A stretch of DNA of 64,000 bases from DASSUW01 sp963803335 (GTDB taxonomy: Bacteria > Actinomycetota > Thermoleophilia > Solirubrobacterales > Solirubrobacteraceae), in assembly GCA_963803335.1 (NCBI GenBank), contig CAWDME010000015.1:248001-312000 (forward strand). Reading direction: 5' to 3'. The number at the start of each line of letters is the position of its first letter. Position 1 is the first letter of the stretch. The position numbers and the translations under genes were made by a program. The notes below the pieces were generated by a model that made no database searches, was not told where the DNA came from, and saw nothing but the letters and a program-made list of their open reading frames with translations. Below are positions 1-8,158 of this stretch, piece by piece.

Positions 1-1
1 G

Positions 2-136
2 GCCATGACGCAACTTGCCACCGCACGGCGCGAAGGCACCGGCGAGCTGCTGCTCACCGGCAGCCTGCTCGTCCTCTACATGAGCCTGCGCGGCACGGCG
101 CGGGCACTCGGCGCAATCGAGTCAGTGATCACCTAA
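2..136 (+). CDS. 3' end of an unidentified protein (cut by window start)
   Basis: An open frame enters from the left edge and stops at TAA 134-136, giving about 44 residues with a Leu-rich stretch near residues 16-26. An ATG at 5-7 lies in frame, so a complete 43-residue protein is possible, but a longer gene continuing from the left is more likely. It converges on serA and overlaps its 3' end by 15 nt. I do not recognise the family and see no motif. Confidence 0.4.
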   Translation, partial: AMTQLATARREGTGELLLTGSLLVLYMSLRGTARALGAIESVIT

Positions 137-1750
137 TTGGACCGCTCGGCCGGCGATGAAGCCGTCCGACGCGACGATCTCGTCGATCACCGCCTGCGGG
201 ATCGGCGAGTCGGTCGTGATCGCCATGACCGCGAGGTCGCTGCCGCCGGTCCCCGGGGGCTGGCGGCCGACGGCGGCGGCGGAGATGTTCACCCCGTGGG
301 CGCCGAACGCGGTGCCCACGCGGCCGACCATGCCGGGCACGTCCTGGTAGCGGAACAGCGCGAGATGGCCCTCGTCGATCTGCAGGTTGAAGCGCTGGCC
401 CCAGGCCTCGAGGAGGTGCGGCCGGTGCAGCTGGCCGAGCGTGGTACCGACGATCCGCGTCCGCTCGGGCCCGCAGACGAGGCTCACGCGCACCAGGTCG
501 GTGAAGTCGTGCGCGATCGTCTCGCGGCGCTCGGACACGGCGATGCCGCGCTCCTCGGCGAGCGCGGGCGCGTTGACGAGATTGACGTCCTCGTCGGTGT
601 GGCCGGCGAGCACGCCGTTGAGCACCGACAGGGTGAGCAGGCGCGTGTCGCGGTCGGCGATGCGGCCCAGGTACTCGATCTCGATCCGGTCGACGCTCGA
701 GGACTCGGCGAGACCGATGCCGACGCGGCCGAGGCCGCGGGCGAGCGGCAGGAACGGGCCCAGCACGTCCATGTCCTCGGCGCTGACGGCCGGGATGTTC
801 ACCGCGGTCGAGACGACGCCGCCGGTCAGCGCCGCCACGACCTGCTCGGCCGTCTGCACGCCGGCGCGGTCCTGCGCCTCGGTCGTGGAGGCGGCCAGGT
901 GCGGGGTGACGACGACGTTGGGATAGCCGAACAGCGGGTGGTCGGTCACCGGCTCGCTCGCGAACACGTCGAGCGCCGCGCCCGCGACCTTGCCGGAGTC
1001 GAGCGCCGCCTTGAGGTCGGCGTCGACGACGAGCTGGCCGCGCGCGCAGTTGACGATCCGCACGCCGTCCTTGCACTTGGCCAGCGCCTCGGCGTCGAGC
1101 CAGCCCTCGGTCTCGGGCGTCTTCGGCAGGTGGATCGAGATGAAGTCGGCCGCGGCATAGAGATCGTCGCTGGACTCGGCCTTCTCGACGCCGAGCTCGC
1201 GGAAGCGGGCGGCCGACACGAACGGGTCGAACGCGATCACGTGCATCCCGAAGCCCTGCGCGCGCGCCGCCACGAGCTGGCCGATGCGGCCGAAGCCGAG
1301 CAGCCCGAGCGTCTTCTCGTACAGCTCCACGCCGCCCCACTTGGAGCGCTCCCAGCGGCCCTCGACGAGCGCACGGTGCGCCTGCGGGACGTTGCGCGCG
1401 AGCGCGAGCAGGACGGCGAACGTGTGCTCGGCCGCCGTGATGACGTTGGACTGCGGCGCGTTGGCGACGATGATCCCGCGCTTGGTGGCGGCGTCGACGT
1501 CGACGTTGTCGACGCCCACGCCGGCACGGCCGATCACCTTGAGCTTGTCGCCGCGGGCGATCAGGTCGGCCGTGAGCTTGGTGGCCGAGCGGATGAGGAT
1601 GCCGTGGTAGTCGCCGATCCGCTCGGCGAGCTGCTCGTCGTCCCAGTCGAGGCCGAGGTCGACGTCGAAGCGCTCGCGCAGGAGCGCCACGCCGGTATCG
1701 GCGATCTTCTCCTTGACGAGGATGCGGTAGGGCTCGGAGAGGACGCTCAC
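122..1750 (-). CDS. serA: D-3-phosphoglycerate dehydrogenase
   Basis: A 542-residue protein of the long SerA type. It oxidises 3-phosphoglycerate to 3-phosphohydroxypyruvate, the first step of serine synthesis. The NAD-binding motif LGFGRIG follows the N-terminal substrate domain. The catalytic Arg (NCARG), Glu (ASEPVTDHP) and His (TPHLAAST) are all present. After these come an intervening (ASB) domain and a C-terminal ACT domain (QDVPGMVGRVG), a likely site of serine feedback. The GTG start at 1750 overlaps the TGA of the upstream aminotransferase by 4 nt, so the two are translationally coupled. The open frame continues upstream to 2326, but that part is antiparallel shadow inside the aminotransferase. 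Length fits the usual 525-540. Confidence 0.96.
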   Translation of the reverse strand: MSVLSEPYRILVKEKIADTGVALLRERFDVDLGLDWDDEQLAERIGDYHGILIRSATKLTADLIARGDKLKVIGRAGVGVDNVDVDAATKRGIIVANAPQSNVITAAEHTFAVLLALARNVPQAHRALVEGRWERSKWGGVELYEKTLGLLGFGRIGQLVAARAQGFGMHVIAFDPFVSAARFRELGVEKAESSDDLYAAADFISIHLPKTPETEGWLDAEALAKCKDGVRIVNCARGQLVVDADLKAALDSGKVAGAALDVFASEPVTDHPLFGYPNVVVTPHLAASTTEAQDRAGVQTAEQVVAALTGGVVSTAVNIPAVSAEDMDVLGPFLPLARGLGRVGIGLAESSSVDRIEIEYLGRIADRDTRLLTLSVLNGVLAGHTDEDVNLVNAPALAEERGIAVSERRETIAHDFTDLVRVSLVCGPERTRIVGTTLGQLHRPHLLEAWGQRFNLQIDEGHLALFRYQDVPGMVGRVGTAFGAHGVNISAAAVGRQPPGTGGSDLAVMAITTDSPIPQAVIDEIVASDGFIAGRAVQLGDH

Positions 1751-2919
1751 GCCGCCGCGGGGACGCCGGCTTCGAGGAACACCTTCTGCGCCGCGCCGGG
1801 GCCGGCTCCGTGCTCGACATCGCGCCCGAGCTGGTCGAACGCCATCTCCAGGCCGGCGAGCGACGTGACGATGTCGAACGCGCCGAAGTAGCCGCAGTGG
1901 GCGATCCGCACGATCCGGCCCTTGAGGTGATCCTGGCCGCCGTTCGCGGTGATGCCGAGCTTGCGCAGCGCGCCCGGGACCTTGCCGCCGTCGATGTCGT
2001 CCGGCAGGTCGACCGCGGTCACCACGGTCGAGCGCTCGTCGGGGTCGCCGAACACGTCGAGCCCCATCGCGGCCACGCCGGCGCGCGTGGCGCGCGCGAG
2101 CAGGTGGTGGCGGGCGAGGACGTTGTCGAGGCCCTCCTCCTCGATCATGTTCAGCGCGATGTCGAGGCCGAGGAACAGCGACACGGCGGGCGTGAACGGG
2201 CTGGCGCCCTTGGCCTGGCTCTTGGCGGTGCGGCCCCAGTCGAAGTAGTAGCGGCCTTCGCCGCGCTGTGCCGCGTACTCGAGCGCGCGCGGCGAGACCG
2301 AAGCGAACGCGAGGCCGGGCGGGCACATCAGCGCCTTTTGCGAGCCGGCGACGACGACGTCGACGCCCCAGTCGTCCTGCCGCATCTCGGTTGCGCCGAG
2401 CCCGGAGACGGCGTCGACGGCGAGGATCACGTCGTGCCGGCGCGCGACGTCGGCGAGCGCCTGGATGTCATGGACGATGCCCGTCGAGGTCTCGCTCAGC
2501 GTCGCGAACGCGACCTTGATGTCCTCGTTCTCACCGAGCAGACGGTCGAACTCTGCGGGGTCGAGCCGCTCGCCCCAGCCGGGCTCGTAGCGGACGACAT
2601 CGGCCCCGTAGGCCTCGCCGAGCTGGATCCAGCGCTCGCCGAACTTGCCGGCGGCGCCGACGAGCACCTTGTCGCCGGGGCGCACGAGATTGGCGGTCGC
2701 GGACTCGAGCGCGCCCGAGCCGCTGGAGGCGAACGCGAGCACCGGGTTGGAGGTGCGGAAGACGGCGGGCAGCTTGCCGAGCACGCGCTCGTACAGCTCG
2801 TCGAAGGCGGGCGCGCGGTGGTAGATCATCGGCGCGGCCATCGCCTGCGAGACGGCAGGCGGGATCGGCGTGGGCCCGGCGGTCATCAGGTACTGCTTCG
2901 TGAACGGGTTCGGCGTCAT
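1747..2919 (-). CDS. Class V aminotransferase (serine/alanine-glyoxylate type)
   Basis: A 390-residue PLP enzyme of the alanine-glyoxylate/serine-pyruvate aminotransferase group. The motif GSQKAL places the Schiff-base lysine at about K195, and D169 in AVDAVSG should contact the pyridine nitrogen. The gene sits directly upstream of serA with a 4-nt overlap. Context therefore suggests it works in serine/glycine metabolism, either as the phosphoserine aminotransferase of this route or as serine-glyoxylate aminotransferase. The latter would link to the glyoxylate genes at 45-52 kb. Family membership is certain; the amino donor and acceptor are inferred. The ATG at 2919 is preceded by AAGGG at a good distance, inside a small hairpin. 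Confidence 0.9.
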   Translation of the reverse strand: MTPNPFTKQYLMTAGPTPIPPAVSQAMAAPMIYHRAPAFDELYERVLGKLPAVFRTSNPVLAFASSGSGALESATANLVRPGDKVLVGAAGKFGERWIQLGEAYGADVVRYEPGWGERLDPAEFDRLLGENEDIKVAFATLSETSTGIVHDIQALADVARRHDVILAVDAVSGLGATEMRQDDWGVDVVVAGSQKALMCPPGLAFASVSPRALEYAAQRGEGRYYFDWGRTAKSQAKGASPFTPAVSLFLGLDIALNMIEEEGLDNVLARHHLLARATRAGVAAMGLDVFGDPDERSTVVTAVDLPDDIDGGKVPGALRKLGITANGGQDHLKGRIVRIAHCGYFGAFDIVTSLAGLEMAFDQLGRDVEHGAGPGAAQKVFLEAGVPAAA

Positions 2920-2923
2920 ACGA

Positions 2924-2937
2924 GAGACCCTTGTCTC
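2924..2937 (-). promoter_or_regulatory. Hairpin presenting the aminotransferase ribosome-binding site
   Basis: A perfect 5-bp stem (GAGAC/GTCTC) closes a 4-nt loop. On the minus-strand RNA the loop reads AAGG and is part of the best Shine-Dalgarno for the ATG at 2919. The site could tune translation, or simply expose the ribosome-binding site. No protein partner can be named. Confidence 0.3.
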
Positions 2938-2958
2938 GTGGGGAGGTCGCGCCGCAGG

Positions 2959-3435
2959 TTAGCGGCCGCGCTCCAGTTCACGCCGTAGCTCCTCGAGGTC
3001 CACGCCCGAGGCGATCAGCACGACCCAGACCACCGCACCGGCGACGGCGACGATGATGCCGACGATCCCGAGGATGATCCCGGCGTGGGCGATCCCGTCG
3101 CCCACCTTGGTCGCGCCCTTCGCGACCTGGTTGCGGCCGAGCTGGCCGGTGACCCAGGCGCCGATCGAGAACGGCAGCGAGAAGACGAACAGCAGCCCGA
3201 GCGACGGGAAGATGATCAGCAGCCCGAGCATCCCGAGCACGAGCGAGGTCGTGGCGAGCCCGTTCCCGGGCTCGGGCGCGGGCCGGGCGAACGGCGGGCG
3301 CTCGGCGCTCGCCGCCCACGGCGCCGCCTCTGGCTCGGGATCGGGCTCCGGCGGCGCCGGTTCGAACATCGGCGCCGGCTCGCCGCCGGGCGCGCGCGGG
3401 GGCTGCCACCCCGAGATGCTCTCCTCGTCGCTCAG
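2959..3435 (-). CDS. DUF4190-type small membrane protein
   Basis: About 158 residues. A Pro/Glu-rich N-terminal tail (residues 10-60) precedes two hydrophobic segments (about 65-90 and 115-140) separated by a short loop with GRNQVAKGATKVGDG. This is the layout of DUF4190 membrane proteins, whose function is unknown. The frame has no ATG, GTG or TTG near the natural start. A CTG at 3433-3435 overlaps the ilvC TGA by 4 nt and would begin with the sensible sequence xSDEESISG. The first ATG in frame, at 3367-3369, would give 136 residues and drop part of the tail. The coupled CTG is my preferred start, but it is uncertain. Confidence 0.75.
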   Translation of the reverse strand: MSDEESISGWQPPRAPGGEPAPMFEPAPPEPDPEPEAAPWAASAERPPFARPAPEPGNGLATTSLVLGMLGLLIIFPSLGLLFVFSLPFSIGAWVTGQLGRNQVAKGATKVGDGIAHAGIILGIVGIIVAVAGAVVWVVLIASGVDLEELRRELERGR

Positions 3436-4421
3436 AACTCGGTCTCGATCCAGTCCATCATCGAGCGGAGCTCCTTGCCCTCGCGCTCGATCTGGTGCCC
3501 GGCCTGCTCCTCGCGCATCCGCTTGAAGTTCTCCTGGCCGGCGCGGTTCTCGGCGATCCACTCGCGCGCGAACGCGCCCGACTGGATCTCGCCGAGCACA
3601 TCCTTCATCGCCTGGCGCGTCGTGTCGGAGATGACCCGCTTGCCGCGCGTGTAGTCGCCGTACTCGGCGGTGTTCGACACCGAGAAGCGCATGCCGGAGA
3701 TGCCCTTCTCGTACATCAGGTCGACGATCAGCTTGAGCTCGTGCAGACACTCGAAGTAGGCGAGCTTGGAGTCGTAGCCGGCCTCCACGAGCGTCTCGTA
3801 GCCGGCCTGCACGAGCTCGGACACGCCGCCGCAGAGGACGGCCTGCTCGCCGAACAGGTCGGTCTCCGTCTCGTCCTTGAACGTCGTCTCGATCACGCCG
3901 CCGCGCGTGCCGCCGATGCCCTTGGCGTAGGCGAGCGCGAGCTGCAGCGTGTCGCCGGATGGGTCGGCGTGCACGGCCACGAGGCAGGGGACGCCGCTGC
4001 CCTCGAGGTACTGGCGGCGCACCAGATGGCCGGGGCCCTTGGGCGCGATCAGCGCCACGTTGACCTCCGGCGGCGGCTCGACCTCGTCGTAGTGGATCGA
4101 GAAGCCGTGGCCGAACAGCAGCGTGTTGCCGGGCGCGATCCCGTCGCGGATCGACTCCTCCCAGACGTCGTGGTGGCGCTCGTCGGGCAACAGGACCATC
4201 ACGATGTCGCCGCGCGAGGCGGCGTCGGCGATGTCGGTGACCTCGAGGCCCTGCTCGCGGGCCTTGTCCACCGACGAGGAGTCGGGCCGCAGGCCGACCA
4301 CCACGTCGACACCGGAGTCCTTGAGGTTCAGCGAATGGGCGTGGCCCTGGGAGCCGTAGCCGAGGATGGCCACGGTCTTGCCGTCCAGGAGGCCGAGATC
4401 AGCATCGTCGTCGTAGAACAT
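3432..4421 (-). CDS. ilvC: Ketol-acid reductoisomerase
   Basis: A 329-residue class I enzyme. It converts acetolactate or acetohydroxybutyrate to the dihydroxy acid with Mg2+ and NADPH, the second common step of Val/Leu/Ile synthesis. The N-terminal Rossmann motif is ILGYGSQGHA. Metal-binding acidic residues lie in DLFGEQAVLCGG and the following C-terminal knot domain (HELKLIVDLMYEKG). Length matches class I (about 330). The ATG at 4421 was chosen because it gives the standard N-terminus; no clear Shine-Dalgarno precedes it. A leader with nested inverted repeats separates it from the upstream methyltransferase, so it may have its own control. It is the first gene of a run continuing to serA. 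Confidence 0.97.
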   Translation of the reverse strand: MFYDDDADLGLLDGKTVAILGYGSQGHAHSLNLKDSGVDVVVGLRPDSSSVDKAREQGLEVTDIADAASRGDIVMVLLPDERHHDVWEESIRDGIAPGNTLLFGHGFSIHYDEVEPPPEVNVALIAPKGPGHLVRRQYLEGSGVPCLVAVHADPSGDTLQLALAYAKGIGGTRGGVIETTFKDETETDLFGEQAVLCGGVSELVQAGYETLVEAGYDSKLAYFECLHELKLIVDLMYEKGISGMRFSVSNTAEYGDYTRGKRVISDTTRQAMKDVLGEIQSGAFAREWIAENRAGQENFKRMREEQAGHQIEREGKELRSMMDWIETEF

Positions 4422-4429
4422 GGGCCGCG

Positions 4430-4484
4430 AAATGTAACGTCGCACGACCGGAGGAGCTTGCGACGTAGGGCGGGCGAAACATTT
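4430..4484 (-). promoter_or_regulatory. Nested inverted repeats in the ilvC leader
   Basis: Two concentric perfect inverted repeats: AAATGT (4430-4435) with ACATTT (4479-4484), and inside them ACGTCGCA (4437-4444) with TGCGACGT (4459-4466). On the ilvC-sense strand the 14-nt loop contains CTCCTCC, an anti-Shine-Dalgarno-like string. This could be a folded leader or a two-dyad operator. The structure is seen; the role is inferred. Confidence 0.45.
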
Positions 4485-5295
4485 ACCCGGTTCCCGCGGC
4501 GACCCACGTCCGGGCCGGGACGGCCAGCGAGCCGTCGTCGGCGGTCCACTCGCGCGCCGCGTCCGCCAGCGCCGCCAGCAGCTCCGCCGGGTCATCGACC
4601 TGCGCCCGCCCGGCGCGCATGCTCATCGAGCGCGACGTGGCCCACCACGCGTCCACCGACGGGTAGCGGATCGGGAAGTCGACGGTCTCGACCTCGTACT
4701 CCACGAAGCCGGCGTTCTCGATGTGCTCGGCGATGATCCCCTCCTCGGCCCAGGCGAACTGCCCGCCGGCGCCGGGCTCGAGCGGCTCGATCAGGCCGCG
4801 CTCGTCCAGCAGATCGATCGGCAGCGAGCTCCAGCGGTTCTCCTCGGCGGCCGCCCAGGCGGCAAGCGCGACGCGCCCGCCGGGCCGCAGGATGCGCCGC
4901 GTCTCCCGCAGCGCGTTCTCCGGGTCCGCCATGAGCATGTAGCCCCAGCGGCAGAGCACGACGTCGACGCTCGCGGTCTCAAGGTCGATCGGCTGCGCGG
5001 CGTCGATCTGCTTGAAGCGGACGTTCGTGATGCCGAGCGCCTCGGCGCGCCGCTGGGCGGCGGACAGCATCTCGGGCGAGGCGTCAGAGGTGATCAACGT
5101 CCCGCCCGGGTGGATCAGCTCGGCGGCGAGGAAGCCGGTGTCGCCGATGCCGGCCGCGAGATCGAGCACGGTCTGGCCGACCTGCGGCGCGGTGTGGTCG
5201 ATCATCCAGCTCGCCACCGGCATCGTGGCGCGCCGGAACGCGTCGGCGCGGCTCTCCCAGCCCTTGGCGACGGCACCCCAGTCCTGTCGTGTCAT
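4483..5295 (-). CDS. Class I SAM-dependent methyltransferase, candidate MenG
   Basis: A 270-residue methyltransferase with motif I VLDLAAGIGDTG near residue 43, an acidic residue after the second strand (TSDAS), and a post-motif ILRPGGRVALAAW. These resemble UbiE/COQ5-like enzymes. The ATG at 5295 overlaps the menE stop by 4 nt (ATGA), so it is the second gene of a menE operon. That context makes demethylmenaquinone C-methylation (the last step, MenG/UbiE) an attractive job, and no other ubiE-like gene lies in the window. The assignment is inference; any small-molecule methyltransferase would show the same motifs. Confidence 0.8.
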   Translation of the reverse strand: MTRQDWGAVAKGWESRADAFRRATMPVASWMIDHTAPQVGQTVLDLAAGIGDTGFLAAELIHPGGTLITSDASPEMLSAAQRRAEALGITNVRFKQIDAAQPIDLETASVDVVLCRWGYMLMADPENALRETRRILRPGGRVALAAWAAAEENRWSSLPIDLLDERGLIEPLEPGAGGQFAWAEEGIIAEHIENAGFVEYEVETVDFPIRYPSVDAWWATSRSMSMRAGRAQVDDPAELLAALADAAREWTADDGSLAVPARTWVAAGTG

Positions 5296-6425
5296 GCCAG
5301 CTCCCGTCTCAGCAGCTTTCCGGATGGGGTCCTTGGCAGCGTGTCGGCGAGCTCGACCGCCTTCGGGACCTTGAAGCGCGCCAGGCGTTCGGCGGCGAAC
5401 GCCTGCAGCTCGTCGGGCGTCGCGTCGGCGCGCAGCACGACGCGCGCGATCACGGCCTCGCCCCACTCCGGGTGCGGGCGCGCGAACACGCCCGCGTCGG
5501 CGACGGCCGGGTGCTCGCGCAGCACCGCCTCGACCTCGGCGGGCGCCACGTTCTCTCCCCCGGTGACGATCGTGTCAGTCTTGCGGCCGATGACGCTCAG
5601 GCGGCCGTGGGCGTCGAGGCGACCGAGGTCGCCGGTGTGGACCATACGGCCGCCGGCCTCGACGACGATCTCACCGTCCGGCGCGATGGTGACGGTGACG
5701 CCCGGGATCGGCGCGCCCGCGGTCTGGGTGTCGCCGATGGCCCCGATCGTCGCCGCCGAGCAGGTCTGCGTGAGCCCATAGCTCGGCGCCACGGGCCAGC
5801 CGGCATCGCGGGCGCGGGCGAGCAGCGTCGGGTCGGCGGGCGCGCCGCCGAGCAGGACGGCTTTCGACGGTGGCTGCGCTGCGGCGTCGAGCAGGCGGGC
5901 GAGCTGGGTCGGCACGAGGCTGGCGAGCGTGACGTCCGGCGTGTCGGCCGGGCCGAGCACGGCGGTGGTCGCGTACACCGCGCTGCGCAGGAGCACCATC
6001 AGCCCGCCGACGTGGCTGAGCGGCAGCGGGCACAGCCAGCGCTCGTCGTCGGTCAGCCCGAGCGCGATTGCGGTCCCGCGCGCGTTGGCCTCGATGTCGG
6101 TTTGCGTGAGGCCGACGGGCGTGGGTGTGCCCGTGGTGCCCGACGTGTGCACCACGAGATCCCCCGGCGCGTCGCCGAGCGCCGCTCTCTCCGCGGCGCC
6201 CAGCCGGGGATCGATCGGCACGGCCCGCGCTCCCGCCAGCAGGCACGCGTGGAGACGCACGACGAAGTCGAGGCTCGGCCGCGCAGCGATCTCCACGCGG
6301 CCCTCGAGGCCGCGTGCGGCGTCGTTGGCGGCAGCGAGAAGCTCGGCATACGCCAGCCGCCCGTCGGGCGCCTCGACCGCGATGCGATCTCCTCGCAGCG
6401 CCGCTGCTCGCTCGAGCCATGCCAT
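5292..6425 (-). CDS. menE: O-succinylbenzoate-CoA ligase
   Basis: A 377-residue AMP-forming ligase that activates o-succinylbenzoate with ATP and CoA. Core motifs in order are VVHTSGTTGTPTPVGLT (P-loop-like), YGLTQT, HTGDLG, IVTGGENVAPAEVE and the C-terminal PRTPSGKLLRREL with its catalytic Lys. It is shorter than enterobacterial MenE (about 450), as is usual in actinobacteria. It lies divergent to menB with under 25 nt between starts, so the two promoters must overlap. The ATG at 6425 gives the natural N-terminus. The specificity call rests on the menB-menA-menC neighbours as well as the fold. Confidence 0.92.
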   Translation of the reverse strand: MAWLERAAALRGDRIAVEAPDGRLAYAELLAAANDAARGLEGRVEIAARPSLDFVVRLHACLLAGARAVPIDPRLGAAERAALGDAPGDLVVHTSGTTGTPTPVGLTQTDIEANARGTAIALGLTDDERWLCPLPLSHVGGLMVLLRSAVYATTAVLGPADTPDVTLASLVPTQLARLLDAAAQPPSKAVLLGGAPADPTLLARARDAGWPVAPSYGLTQTCSAATIGAIGDTQTAGAPIPGVTVTIAPDGEIVVEAGGRMVHTGDLGRLDAHGRLSVIGRKTDTIVTGGENVAPAEVEAVLREHPAVADAGVFARPHPEWGEAVIARVVLRADATPDELQAFAAERLARFKVPKAVELADTLPRTPSGKLLRRELA

Positions 6426-6449
6426 CGATCGGAGGCTAGTGTCTTGGCC

Positions 6450-7274
6450 GTGAGCGTCACCTGGACCCCCGCCGGCGACTACGAGGACATCCGCTACGAG
6501 ACGTCCGGCGACGGCATCGCCAAGATCACCATCAACCGGCCCGAGGTGCGCAACGCCTTCCGGCCGCAGACCATCGTCGAGATCTCCGACGCGCTCGAGC
6601 GGGCGCGCGAGGACACCGAGGCCGGCGTGATCGTGCTCACCGGGGAGGGGCCGCTCGCCTTCTGCTCCGGTGGCGACCAGCGCGTGCGCGGCGACACCGG
6701 CTACATGCCCGAGGGCGCGAAGGTCGGGCGCTTCCACGTGACCGACCTGCACGTGCAGATCCGGCGGCTGCCGAAGCCGGTCGTGGCGATGGTGGCCGGC
6801 TACGCGGTCGGCGGCGGGCACGTGCTCCACCTCGTCTGCGACCTCACGATCGCCGCCGACAACGCGCGCTTCGGCCAGACCGGCCCGCGCGTCGGGTCGT
6901 TCGACGGCGGCTTCGGCGCCTCGCTGCTCGCGCGGACCGTCGGCGTGAAGAAGGCCAAGGAGATCTGGTTCCTGTGCCGCCAGTACGACGCCCAGCAAGC
7001 GCTGGACATGGGCCTCGTGAACACGGTGGTGCCGCTGGAGGAGCTCGAGGCCGAGACGGTGAAATGGTGTCGCGAGATGCTCCAGCTCTCCCCCTTCGCG
7101 CTGCGCCTCCTGAAGGCGAGCTTCCACGCGGACGAGGACGGGCTGAGCGGCATCCAGCAGCTCGCTCACGACGCCAACCTCCTGTTCTACGCGTCCGAGG
7201 AGGCGCAGGAGGGCCGCGAGGCGTACAAGTCCAAGCGCAAGCCCGACTTCTCGCAGTTCCCGCGACGGCCTTGA
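6450..7274 (+). CDS. menB: 1,4-dihydroxy-2-naphthoyl-CoA synthase
   Basis: A 274-residue crotonase-fold enzyme that closes the naphthoquinone ring from o-succinylbenzoyl-CoA. Diagnostic stretches are FCSGGDQRVRG (CoA/oxyanion region), YAVGGGHVLHLVCDLTIAAD and GPRVGSFDGGFGA, all MenB-specific rather than generic enoyl-CoA hydratase. The C-terminus ends with the usual KRKPDFSQFPRRP-type tail. The GTG at 6450 is taken as start. A TTG at 6444 stands 8 nt after the GGAGG at 6431-6435 and may be the true start, adding two residues. It is first in a menB-menA-menC operon with overlapping genes. Confidence 0.96.
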   Translation: MSVTWTPAGDYEDIRYETSGDGIAKITINRPEVRNAFRPQTIVEISDALERAREDTEAGVIVLTGEGPLAFCSGGDQRVRGDTGYMPEGAKVGRFHVTDLHVQIRRLPKPVVAMVAGYAVGGGHVLHLVCDLTIAADNARFGQTGPRVGSFDGGFGASLLARTVGVKKAKEIWFLCRQYDAQQALDMGLVNTVVPLEELEAETVKWCREMLQLSPFALRLLKASFHADEDGLSGIQQLAHDANLLFYASEEAQEGREAYKSKRKPDFSQFPRRP

Positions 7275-8158
7275 GGGCGCTGCACATCTGGTTGATGGCG
7301 GCCCGGCCGCGGACGCTGCCGGCGGCTGTGGCGCCGGTGCTCGTCGGGACGGCGCTGGCGGCGACCGAAGGTACCTTCAAGGTGCTCACGTTCATCGCCG
7401 CGATGCTCGGCGCGCTGTTCATCCAGGTCGGCACCAACCTCTCCAACGACTACTCGGACGCGCGGCGCGGCGCCGACACCGAGGACCGGCTCGGCCCGGT
7501 GCGCGTGACGGCCGGAGGGCTCGTCCCGCCGCGCCAGGTTCTGGTGGCGACGTACGTGGCGTTCGGCCTGGCAGTGGCGGCCGGTGCGTACCTGATCGCG
7601 ACCGCCGGCTGGGAGCTGCTGCTCGTCGGCGCCGCGTCGATCCTCGCCGGCGTGCTCTACACCGGCGGGCCGCGCCCGTACGGGTACGAGGGTCTCGGCG
7701 AGGTGTTCGTGTTCCTCTTCTTCGGCCTCGTGGCGGTCACCGGGTCGTACTTCGCGCAGGTCGAGGAGCTGACCTGGGAGGCGTTCGTTCTGGCGGTGCC
7801 GGTGGGCCTGCTGGCGTCGGCGATCCTCGTTGTCAACAACGTGCGCGACCTCGAGACCGACCGGCGCGCCGGCAAGCGGACAATCGCGGTCCGTCTCGGT
7901 CGGGGCCGGGCTCGGGGCCTCTACGCGATGATGGTCTACGTCGCGTTCCTGTGCGCGCCGCTGCCGTGGCTGCTCGGGTCGGACGACCTGTCGCCGTGGC
8001 TGCTGCTGTCGTGGGCGGCGCTCCCGCTCGCCGTCCCCGTGGTACGGATCGTGCGCTCGCGCTCCGACGGCCCGTCGCTGAACGGCGCACTCGCCCGGAC
8101 GGGCATGCTGCAACTCGTGTTCTGCGCGCTGCTCTCGGCGGGAATCCTCGCGAGCTGA
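7271..8158 (+). CDS. menA: 1,4-dihydroxy-2-naphthoate polyprenyltransferase
   Basis: A 295-residue integral membrane prenyltransferase of the UbiA superfamily, with about eight or nine hydrophobic segments. It joins the polyprenyl tail to DHNA. The first Asp-rich motif is seen in TNLSNDYSDARRGAD and the second in NNVRDLETDRRAGK, both needed for Mg-diphosphate binding. The TTG start at 7271 overlaps the menB TGA by 4 nt (TTGA). An ATG at 7295 in frame would shorten it by eight residues. The coupled TTG keeps the conserved IWLMAARPRTLPAA region well inside the protein, so I prefer it. Confidence 0.95.
   Translation: MRALHIWLMAARPRTLPAAVAPVLVGTALAATEGTFKVLTFIAAMLGALFIQVGTNLSNDYSDARRGADTEDRLGPVRVTAGGLVPPRQVLVATYVAFGLAVAAGAYLIATAGWELLLVGAASILAGVLYTGGPRPYGYEGLGEVFVFLFFGLVAVTGSYFAQVEELTWEAFVLAVPVGLLASAILVVNNVRDLETDRRAGKRTIAVRLGRGRARGLYAMMVYVAFLCAPLPWLLGSDDLSPWLLLSWAALPLAVPVVRIVRSRSDGPSLNGALARTGMLQLVFCALLSAGILAS

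Noticed and set aside
1751..2326. N-terminal extension of serA by 192 codons
   Set aside because: The extension is Arg-rich out-of-frame reading of the aminotransferase gene. The GTG at 1750 with a 4-nt overlap gives a normal SerA.
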